From: Bacteroidales bacterium
GTDB lineage: Bacteria; Bacteroidota; Bacteroidia; Bacteroidales; Marinilabiliaceae
Direction of reading: 5' to 3'
DNA: 64,000 nucleotides
NCBI GenBank assembly: GCA_015061285.1
Contig: SUWW01000006.1
Coordinates: forward strand, 174,055 to 238,054
Below are positions 25,702-37,900 of this stretch, one piece after another. The notes beneath the pieces were generated by a model. It made no database searches, was not told where the DNA came from, and saw only the letters and a list, made by a program, of their open reading frames with translations. Within the stretch, counting starts at the first letter, position 1; each line of letters opens with the position of its first letter. A program made the position numbers and the translations under genes.

Positions 25702-25899
25702 CGACAGCTCTAATTGTTAATATTTCGCTGGTAATCACTATAGTGGTATAAGTATTGTATACCGCTTGGAGTTTTTTTGCCTATAGACATTTGTCAAACA
25801 AGGTTCGCAAAAACTCAAAAAAATATAACGTCTATTGTTTGTAAGCCGTATGAATAGGGACTTTTTTGTAAAAAAACCTTTCAAATAATAGTTTTTGAG

Positions 25900-25907
25900 T
25901 AAATTTG
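25900..25907 (+). promoter_or_regulatory. -7 promoter element before the adhesin locus
   Basis: TAAATTTG matches TAnnTTTG exactly, 61 nt upstream of the ATG at 25969. It would drive the adhesin, PorP/SprF, PorE-like and SPOR-like genes, which are tightly spaced. Confidence 0.5.
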
Positions 25908-25968
25908 CGTGTTTATTTTTGTTAGATTACGAAAAATATAAAGCTAACTCTATATATATCAATTGATT

Positions 25969-28900
25969 ATGAGTTGTAGAACGAAAATATCAGCTATCGT
26001 AAAGTTAATTTCGTTAGTTATTGTTTCTCTATTTCCTGCTGAAGCGTTTGCACAAACGCCTAAAGTATTCTGTAAGGATATGAATGACGTAGGCTTCTTT
26101 AGGTACGTCTATAATTATAAAACAGCAGAGGATAATGATATAAAGAATAGACCTATCAATAGTTTCTCAGTGTGTGTGAGGTATTCTGATGGGTCTAGTA
26201 AAGATTTGTCCGATTTGGTTTCGGATTCATCGAGTGATGCTGTCATCTATAAGGATGTGCAGACTACTATGGGTAGGACAATGTTGAGAAATTTGATAGT
26301 TTATTATGATAGACTTCCAGCTGAGTATTATGGCCAAACCATAGAGGTTAGCTTTGATGTTGGTTCAGGAGCAAATCAAATTGTTAAGAATTATCAATTT
26401 GAATATCTAGGATTTCCTAACTTGTTGCATAATTCTGCAGCATCTTCCAATTTTGAATTTGGTTCAGGCTTATTTGGTGATGATGTGTATAAGTTGCCGG
26501 TGTGTGAAGGTGATGAGTTTACAATTTCTATAGACAATTCTAATGATCCGTATGCGGGTACGGTGTCGTCGTATTTAGGTCATACATACGAAACTACTTA
26601 TTATTGGACTCTTAGCGATTTTCAAGGTTATGATGAATATCAGAGCGAGAATTATCGAACTGGCTCGACAATAACGCTTACTGATATGACTAATGGCACT
26701 ATGTCCAATATATATACATTCACGCCGAAGGTTAAAATCGGTGATGGTTGTATTATATTCCTTGATAGTACTAATCCTTATGAGGTTTATTATACAGCGC
26801 CTGTAAGTACAACGGTATCGCATAATGGAACTGAAGGAACCTCTTTTGTAGTCTGTGACGGCGATGAGGTGCCTGTTACGCTCTCTTTCTTTAGGGATGG
26901 TGATGCGTATTCTGATGTTTGGGTATCTCTTGAGTCTATGAATGATAAAAATTCAGAGACTGTAAGTTATGGTCCTGTTCAGGGAAAATCAGAACAGACT
27001 ATTAACCTTGGAACTCTTTCTTCTATCAATGGTGAGAATACTACCTATACTTTTACTTACAAGACTATTGATATTGATGAGTTCGGTGCAGAATGTGAGG
27101 AAACTGGTTCTTTCACTATATTAGTAAAAGAGAGACAGGCTTCTATAGAAATAGCTCCTATTGCTGAAATTTGTGAGGGGGGTACTATATACCCAGTGGC
27201 AAGTGTTACTGGTAAAAATTATTCAGATTATACATTTGCTTGGAAATTTGGCGATACTCAATTTGCAAGTGCAGTTTCTGGCTCATACACATTTGCAGAA
27301 GGCATCACTGGTGATCAGACGCTTACGTTTATCGTTTCAAACGCTGGTTGTGAAATTTCAGAAACTACTACCGTTCATATAAATGCACTTCCTATTGTTA
27401 CTCCAAGTGCTGATGTCGAAATTTGTCGCGGTGAGTCTACAACATTGGAGGTAACTTCAGATCAAGCTACTACAGCAGGCACTGAATATGCTTGGACTCC
27501 TTCTGGTGGTGAACTTACGACATCGGGCGATCAGTCATCGTATGTTGTATCTCCATATACAACAACAATATATAAAGTTGTTGGTACGAATAAAGATACT
27601 GGCTGTACTTCTAAAGAGAAGAGTGTTACAGTTACAGTAAATCCTCTGCCATACGTAACAAGTATTACTCCATCATCGTGGTCTGTTTGTCAGATAGACC
27701 AATCGGTTGTGTTGCAAGCTTCTACTGATGATGGTACAGGATCGCTCAAGTATAATTGGTCGTGGTCGGATATTGATGGCGATCATGCAGAAACAACAAC
27801 AACCTCTTCGCTGAAAATCAATAGTATAAATGCTGATACGCCAGTTAAGATTTATTTGAAGCTCGAAGATGAAAAAGGTTGTGTCAGTGAACTTGATCCT
27901 GATTACAGCATTGAGCTTACTATGAATCAGAAGCCAGAAGTGAATGTCGATGATTTCACTATGTGCGATGGTACTACTGGCTCAGCTGATATTACCAATT
28001 ACGATCCGTCTTATACATATACGGTTGCCGCTGTTACTGTGGGTGCGCCTGCAGTAAGCTATTCAAGTGGTAAATGTTATGTTAACTCCGAGGCGGGAAT
28101 TGGTATTACTGCAGTTACAAAATATACTTATAGAATTACTGCTACCACAACTAGTGGTTGTTCATCGACCGACGATTTTGTGGTAACTATGAGTCCAATG
28201 CCGAATATAACAGCAAATTCAGACAAGTCTTTGTATTGTTATGGTGAATCGGTTGAACTGTCAGCATCGTCGACCACTGCTAACGTATCATACTCATGGC
28301 GCGATGCTTCAGACAACGAAATTGCAACTACTGCAAATAAGACACTTAGCTCTTTGGCTGTTGGTGTATATACATACACAATGGTGATTACTAACAAAAC
28401 CACAGGATGCGAAAGCAGGAAAGATGTTAGTTTCTCTGTAGTAGATATTCCTACGAAGCCTATAATAAGTGCCTCACGCACATCAATATGTAGTGGTGAT
28501 GCTGATAAATCTGTAACTCTTAGTGTTGCTAATGTTGAATCTGGCGTTACCTATAGTTGGTATGACCAAACAAATGCTATGCTTGGTACAGGAAATTCTA
28601 TAAACCACACACCAACTGCAACAACAACTTACCATGTTATTGGTAAAAATGTCAACAATTGTGAGTCGGCTATATCCGAAACTATAACAATTGACTATTA
28701 CCAAAGCCCTGTTATTGCTGCCAAGGGAGCCACGTCATTCAACATTTGTAAGAATAACACACAAGAACTTGCAGTAACTACAACATCTACAAGTGACTTG
28801 GTTTACCATTGGTCCGATGGAACTGAAACTACTACTGGTACTCATGAAGTTACGCCTTCTTCTACTACAACTTATGAGGTGTATGCTGAAGACCAAACAA

Positions 28901-31900
28901 CGCATTGTGTATCTAATACTATAAGTTTCACAGTGAATGTGTATAGCATTGGTGATATTGTAGTTACTCCAGCGGCACAAGACGTATGTATCGGTAACGA
29001 AGCAACTGTTACTGTGAAAGTTACACCTTGGACCGAAGACGATAATCACATTTTGACTATCAACCAATATGATGGTTTTGGTTCGATTGATAAACAGTAT
29101 GAATTGACCAATGGTGCGGCTGTGTCGTTCCCAATTGTGGCAGGTCATACATATGGTGTGTATGCTTTGGTCATTAATGGAGACTTGCTCTGTTGGGATA
29201 AAGTTGATGCAGGTCTTACTATCTACGAAGAACCTGACTTCACTATTACTGAAAATGAAGAAGTTTGTGTTGGAGGTTCGTTGACTTTGACACCAAATAT
29301 TACTAATCCGCTTGGCACATATACATATCAGTGGTATCATGGTTCGGTGTTGGTTGGCACAAATGAGACTTTGACTCTTAGTGGAGTAACAGTTGCCGAT
29401 GCAGGCGAATATTCATTGACTATTAGTGCTCCTGCTGCTGATTGTTCTACTACAAAGAGTGTCAATGTAGTTGTAAATGCCTTGCCTGTACCTACTATTA
29501 GTGCTGCTGACAGAATTTGTAGCTCTGGTTCTGCAACAATATCTACCACAGAATCTTATGCTTCTTACGTATGGAACGTTAACGATGGCAGCGATATTAC
29601 TACACCAACCTTAGAGATTAATGGCGATGATTATACGCCGGGAACATCAGTCAATGTTAAGGTTGTTGTTACTGATAGTAAGGGCTGTGTAAGCTCCCAA
29701 GTAAGTAAGAATGTTTATGTTAAGCAAAATGTTGTAATTACAGACGCTGTTAGTACGAAGGATTTGTCTTGCATAGGTTCTTCTGTTACTCTGAGTCCTA
29801 CGGTTACTCCTGCAGCTACATATACATATAAATGGCAAGAATCGACGGGTGCTATTGATTTGAGCTCTAAAAATGGTGCGTCAATAACAATTGACGATTT
29901 GAAATACCCATCTTCTGGTTCTACATACACAGTAACCGTTACTGCTACCGATGAAGATAATTGTAGCTCTTCGTTCGATTATACAATTAATATGTATAAA
30001 GTTGAAGTTGAAGTAGATGGTTCTACTTCGGCTTGTAACAATACTACAGAACCAATATCGTGGACTGCTTCAGCATCTGTAAATCCTGCTATTGCAGCCA
30101 CTTATACATACGACTTTGCACTATATAACTCTTCTAATGTTGTAGTTAACAGTGTTTCAGGACAAACGAGCAACGTTTATACGCTCTCGGCTGTTCAAGT
30201 GCAAGCACTTGCTGAGGGTAACTACACCATCGTAGCTAAAGCTCATGCTAATATTGGTGGTGGCTCTGCATGTGAAGGTACATCTGAGGCTTTCAATCTG
30301 AAAATTAATGCGAAACCAGATGCTACGTTGACTTCTAACATGCCTACATGTATTGGAGATGAAATAGTATTTACTGCTGTAGCTGGCTACGATTCTTATT
30401 CGTTTAGTGTGAATGGAGTTGAAGTGCAGAATGGTTCCGACCATACATATAGTAGTTCGACATTAAGTGCTGGTGATTTGGTCTCTGTTACCGTGGCTAG
30501 CTCAACATGTCAAGAAACATCAGAAGTGGCAACAGTTAGCTATTTGTCGGAGTTTGCGCCTACGGTATCTATTGCAAATGTGGTTACTTGCAAAGGTTCT
30601 TCTGCTACACTTATAGCTACAAGCACTACTCAGAGAATTGCTCATGTTAAAATATACCGTGATGATGTATCGGTATTAGATGAAGATATAACACCTTCGC
30701 TCACATATAATTACGTTTGCGATAATGTGGTTGCGGATACTGAAATCCGTTTCGAGTTTGTTAGTGAAAATGGATGTAAGGCTAATACTAATTATACTAT
30801 AAACGTATACAAAGTCGATGTAGTAGTCTCTGGTGCTATTACAACATGTAACAATACCACTACTTCAGTCTCTTGGTCGGCTGATGTAACTGCAGTTCCT
30901 GTAGCTGCCGATTCTTATACCTACGACTTTGTGTTCTATGATTCAGACAATAACGAGAAATTTAGTGTTGTAGGCTCTACGAGTGAAGATTTCGTTCTTA
31001 CAGCTTCGCAAGTTCAGACACTCGCTGAAGGCAACTATAAGATTGTCGCTACCGCTCATGCTAATTTTGGTGCTACTATTTGCAGTGGTACTTCTGAACC
31101 ATTCAATGTCAAAGTTCTTGCAAAACCTGACAACACGCTCACTTCTAACATGCCTACTTGTATAGGCGATGAGATTACATTTGAAGCTGTCGCAGGATAC
31201 GATTTATATGTATTCTATGTCAACGACGCTGTTGTTCAGTCTAATACAAGCAATACATTCAAAAGCTCAACTCTTACAACTGGTGATCGAGTATACGTCA
31301 AGATTACGAGTGCAAGTTGCGAAGAAACTTCTTCCGAGTTGAATGTTAGCTATTTGGATGAATTTAATCCTACTGTTAGCGCTGATAAGACTCTTATATG
31401 CAAAGACACTAAAGCAACATTCACATGCATCTCTACTACCCAACTAATTTCTAATGTTGTTGTGTATGTCAATGATGTAGTTGCTGCTAATGAAACATTA
31501 TCGCCAAGTGCGGTGTCTTATGTATGGAGTACAGACAACCTTGATAGTGATGTTAGAGTTCGTTTTGAATTTACGAGCGAAAATGGCTGTAAAGCGTCTT
31601 CTGCTGAAACAACAGTAGAGGTTAGTCAAATTAACGTTGGGGCTCTTGATGGCGCTGCTACTTCGTGCCGAGGTGGTGAAGCTACTTACACTATTTCTGG
31701 AAGTTCAGTTTTCCATGGCTCGGTAGATAATTTTATAGCTAATCCTTCCGATTATACATACTCATACTCATTGGCTATCGATGGTGTGGCTCAGCCTAAT
31801 CCTTCTTCTACCAGTTCGTCTGTAGATCTTACATTTGCTGTTGCTGGTGTGTATGAACTTACAGCAACGCTCACTGAAATTTCTACAGGCTGCTCAAGTT

Positions 31901-34900
31901 CTGTAGTTAAGACTATCAACGTTGTTGAGTTGCCTTCATTTACAGTAACTAGCAGTTTCACTAAGTCTGGTGATGGTAAATACTATGTATGTTCGGAACA
32001 AAACTTCGATCTCACCGTCAATGGTGGCATGACAGGTGACAAACTCAATTTCGAGAGTGGTTCTCACGGAAAACTCACCTTCGACGTTAATGTTCCATCA
32101 TCGGTTACAACAACTGATGATAATGTTGTCCTCTCATACGACGGCGCTGGTAAGTTCCTCTTTGTTTATGCTGATGCTGCTAAAAATGTAGATGACACTT
32201 GGTCTATTACACTCGAAGGCGGTACAACAAACTGTATATCTGAGGTTACAGAGATTACAATTCATAATTATGCACCAATTGAACTCTCAGTTCCTGCTCC
32301 TTATGCAATCTCTGGCAACACCTTGCAACTCTGTCTTGGCAACACAGCTACAATCTCGGCCTCTTCTTTGAGTGATGATGCCGATCCTTCATACACATTC
32401 TCTCTTGATGGCGTTACTAAGGCTTCGGGAGTATCATTTGATGTTACAGGTACAACTGTTGGTTCTCATACACTCACTGTAACCCATGAAAATGGTTGCT
32501 CTGTTGATCTTACTATAATTACGTTGAATGCTCCTGATCCTGATGCTTCAGTTGAGATTTACGATGCTTCTACGGATACTTATTCACCTGCGCCTGTCAA
32601 TGCTTCATATTATGAAGTTTGCTCATCTGATATGTTGCGTCTGACCGCTACTGGTGCAAGTTCATATACTCTCACTGTCGATCGTGATGGTAATGATGTA
32701 ACTTCAATGTTTACTGCATCTTCAACTGATGCTACATTTACACAAAACCTTTCATTGCCATACGACGAAGCTACTGCGGGCGGTAAAGATTATAGTACTT
32801 ATACTCTTACATACAATATGTCTGTTGGTACTTGCTACGATTCTAAGGTGGTTGTCGTTCGTTCGTATGTGATGCCTGAAATCAATCTTACAGCTTCGGC
32901 TACTACAGCTATCGAAGGTGATGATATTGTATTTACTGTTACTCCAAATACTTACGCTAAATACGAGTTCTACTTGAACAACACCAAGGTAAGCACTGAT
33001 GATGCTAAAGCTACTTATACACTCAATAATATAGCAAACGACACAACAATGGTTGTTGTTGTTACCAATGCATATGGATGTTCGGTAACAAAAGAGATTT
33101 CAGTTGTTGTTCTTGACGAAATATTGCCTCGCGATGTGCTTACGAGCGCCGATTACTACTGCGAAGGCAGTGGACCTATTACAATTAGCGTTGAAAATCC
33201 ACAGGTTGGTGTTACATATGTATTGAACAATTGTGCTTCATGTTCACCAATTCAATGTACAGCGGCTAATCCTACCGTTGAATGGGAAGTGCTTATTGAT
33301 GCTGGTACTCCTATTTCAGGTGTTAATGGTGTTTCGCAGACCTATAACGTTACTGCTTACTATACACAGCTCCCTGCTTTGGTTATCGATATGAATAATA
33401 CAGTAACCATTTCTGAATATGTATTGCCTGATGGAACAAAGCAGATAACACCTTACAATCAGACCTATAGCGATTGCTACACTTCTGATGCTCGTATTAT
33501 AAAAGTTCCTAATTCGGAAGTCAACGTTCGTTACTATCTTATGTATGATGCCGATTTCGATGGTTCATACGAAATGGAGATGGGACCAATTAAGGGTAAT
33601 GGCTCAACTCTTATCTTCAAAGCTCCCGATAAGGTTGGTCAGTACAAGGTTGTAGCTTATCAATTCGATATTGCAAATGGTGGACTCCTTTGCCCTGTCG
33701 ATCTTGATGGTTATGTGAAAGTTGAGATACCAAATCTCACCACGTTTACTGCATATTCTAACCCAGCTAATGGCAACTTCTGTACTACTGGTGATGGCGT
33801 TGATATTATCCTCAATGGCTCTGAAACCGACGTTGTCTACTATTTGATTCACAATGGCGATTACATTGTTTCAGGTACTGATACAGTTAAACTTTCTGGC
33901 ACTGGAAGCCCAATTACCTTCGAAAATGTAAAAGTTGCGGGAACATATTCTATTATGAGCCTTAACAAAGGTTGTCTTGTCCCAATGAGTGGTTCGGTTG
34001 AGCTTACTGAATTTGAAGCTCCTATCGATTACGATTTCACGGCTACCAACGAAGGCTTCTATTGCTATGATGTACCAGGAGTTGAGTTGACCGTTTCTGG
34101 TCAGCAAGATGGTTATCTCTATACGCTCTATCGCAATGGTATAGAACTCTTCTCTACTCTTGGTGATAATTCTGGTACGCCTCTAATACTTTCTGATACT
34201 ATTACTGTTAATGCTGAATATACAGTACGTGTATCTATTCCAAGTGTTGCCGGTGGTTGCGACTTGTGGCTCACAGATACTGTTAAAGTTCGTTCTAAAG
34301 AACCAAGCGATTTGACTGCAATTGTACTCGGTGATAATTCTGAAACTGAATACGTTGCTTGTGAAGGCGAAACGGTTAATCTACGCTTGCTTGGCACAGA
34401 GCCTGGTTCTCGTTATCAGCTTGTGACTTTCGCATCTTCGGGCGTGATGATGACTTATGGTATTCTTCAGACTGCAACCGATAATTATCTAGATTTCGCT
34501 ATAAATCAAGATGTTGGTTCTGTAACCTTTGGCGTCATTCTCGAAAAAGACTACTTCAACGACAATGGTATGTTTGCTCTGACTTGTGCTCGTACCTCTG
34601 TTCATACGGCTAAGCTTGTTGTTGTTAATAGTGTCGGTGCTGGCAGCGAAATTGTTTCGCATGAAACTCCTGCTGGTGTAACTGATGAATGCTATGGCGA
34701 GGACATTATCATTACTGGTGCTCAATCTTCTTATCAAATAGATGATGTTAATGTTGATTACAGCTATACTCTCTATCGTTATGAGAATTTGACGGGCGAT
34801 AATAACACAGGTAATGTTGCTAACTATCAGAAGGTTATTACCAACAATTCTCCATTTGTTGCTTCTGGTAATGCTGCGCTTGACAGATTCACCGATATTC

Positions 34901-37900
34901 GCGATAATAATGGTACTTATATGATTCAGGTGTCAAATGGCTATTGCTCTGATTGGTTGCCTGCTATCATTAATATTACAAGTACTAAGTACGTAGAAAA
35001 GCAAACAGTAATTGCTGAAACTGAAATCTGTCATGGCGATGCAGGCGATGTTGTTACTCTTGCCGCTACCGAGCTTGGTGTTACGTATACTCTCTATAGA
35101 GTTGTTGGTACTGATGGTGTTGACGATGACGATATACGTATAAGCAAACCATATACTGCTACATCTACTTCGGCTTATACGTTCGTTGATGATAACGACC
35201 GCGATATTCGTATCACTCAATCTGGTACTTATTATGTTGTAGGTGTTAATTCTACTTCGCTCACGCCTTGTCCTATACACATGGGCGACTTTGAATTCGC
35301 TTCTCACGCTCTTCCTAACTCATATCAACTCGTTGGTAAGGAAGATTATTGCGGTACGGAGACAGGCGTTGTGCTTACATTGGCAAATAGCGATGTTAAT
35401 ACTACTTACACCTTGTATAAGGTTACATATTCTGGCTCTGAACCTACTCTCGAAGCTATCAGCACTGTTATTGGAACTGGTGATGAAATAGCATTCTCTG
35501 AGGTCTCTGCTGGTACTTATACCGCTACAGCTATAAATAAATATGGTTGTACCTCAAGCATGGATGGAGTTATTGAAGTAACTAACAGTCCTATCATCGA
35601 TCCAGTAAATGCTATGAGCGACATTACTGTTTGCGACAATAATTTTGCTCCTGTAGTATATAGCGCTTCTAATATGGTTTCTGGCCTTACTTATTACCTC
35701 GTTCGTGGTAGCGTAAATCCAGAAAATGATGAAGATGCTATTCTCGCTAAGATCAAAGCTGATGGTACTTCTGATTTAGTTCAAAACGTTTATGAAGATG
35801 GTCAATATACTATCTGGGCATCTTACGACTATTTCGCTTGCATGCAGCTTGTTGACCAGTTTAATGTAACTATCAATGAGATTAGAGATCATGTTTTGAT
35901 TTCCGATGCCTCTTGCGATGGCACTATGACGGTTCGTCTTGAAACTGCCGATGCTGGAGTTGACTACGAAGTAGTATTTGTACTCAACAACGGCACTATT
36001 ACGCCACGTTATTCTCTCGACGAAAACTATTCTTATACTTATGAGAATGGGCTTGATGTTGAATATGCTTTGGCATACGCAGTTACGCCTAATGGTTGCA
36101 ACGTTCAAATGAGCGACACTGCTTTTGCTCGTGTTCATACTCCTATACCTGCTCCATCTGAAATGGTTGCAGATGCATCTATTTGCAATGGATCTGCCGC
36201 TCATATGACATATAGCAGTGCGAATATGGTTGCTGGTGTTACTTACTACATTGTTCGTGGTAATGTCTCACCTGATTTGAATAGCGCTGAAATCTTATCT
36301 CAGACTGTAGCTGATGGCACTTCCGACTTCGAATTTGATATTACTGAAGAGGGTGTTTACACTGTTTGGGCTTCTTATGATTCCTTCGATTGCTTGCAAC
36401 GACAAGATGAGTTTAATGTGGTTTCTGAAGTTGCTAATAATTACAACTCATATACTGCTTCTTCTTGCGATGGCAAGATGAAAGTCTATCTAAACGAACA
36501 TGATGATGATGTGGTATATCAAGTTGACTTTGTTCTAAATGATGGCTCAGTATTCAGTTCTGTTCTTGATGCTAATTATTCATATACTTATGATGATATA
36601 GAAAGTGTTAATTACGCTACTGTTTACGCTATTACACCTAATGGATGTAAAGTTCAAATGGGTGCCAACGTTAAACCTCACGTCATAGAAACCGTTACTG
36701 GCGAAATAGCATTCTATGTTAATGGTTCTCCAGTAGCTGATGGTGATGTTGCCGAAGTCTGTGTCGGTTCTACAGTATCTATAATTGGTTCTTCATCTGT
36801 TCAAGCGTCAAGCTATATCTTCAGAATTGTTACCGATTCGGTGAACGCTACTATGCAATCTGATAAGAACAACATCTATATGCCTAAGACTTACGAATTG
36901 AAAGAAATAGGTGAGAAATGTGGCTACGATAGCATAATAAACGTTGTCCTCGATGTTGTTGCTGGTGATTGCTCCGCAGATAGTGTTGCCTCATTTAAGT
37001 TCAAAATCACTAATCCGATTCTTGAGGGTACTCGTCTGTTTGCTTTAGCTGATACGAGCGAAATGCGAAAAGTTCGTTTCGATGGAGATACCGTTCATGT
37101 TCACTATTGTGAAGGTGACTTTGGCGTAAAACTCTATTATAGTAGAGCTGTAAAGAATGAGATCTATCGCTTGTATAAACAAGCCGACTCTACGATGATT
37201 GCTGATGAAATTCAAGATATTCAAGAAGTTCCGCTCTATAGTGAATATGACGTTATAGAAAATCTATATTTCGATGGATGGGGCTTCAATGCTGGCGATA
37301 CTCTTAACTATGCTGGTGCTGGTACGTATTATGTTGAAATATTGGATGAAGCTACAGGTTGCTCATATAGAACCAATACTGTTACCATAATTATGGATCC
37401 TTCGCCAATAGATACTACTAATGTTGTCTATTATGAATTTATAAGTGATTATGGTAAGGGCGCTTGGCATCCTGACACTAAAAACTATCAATATGGTATA
37501 ATTGGTGGCGCAGTGGTTCTCGAGGCTCCTCGGGCTGGTGTTACTTATCAGCTTATAAATGATGATAAAGGTATAATGGTTCAAGAAAAGACTATTGCCG
37601 ATAAAGATGCTGAGCATAATGCTATCCATTTCGATACTATTAGTGTTGAGGGTACGTACTACATTCGTGCTATCGACAATGAAACTGGTTGTGACGATAT
37701 TCCAGGTTCTATAGAGTTTATCGAAGATGAGCTTATAACGTATGATGTTTATCTCTTCTTGTCGCAGAGTACCAACATTGTATATCAAAATTTGGTACCA
37801 AACTTTGGCTCAAAGGGTAATCATAAATATCTCGATTGGAGTTCGAAGATTGACGTAGTTTGGCAGCCAGTTGTTAACGATACGCTCAAGACTCAAGGAG

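Noticed and set aside
26575..37788. Many minus-strand frames of 60-200 codons inside the adhesin gene
   Set aside because: Shadow frames caused by the composition of a 13-kb gene that is clearly coding on the plus strand.
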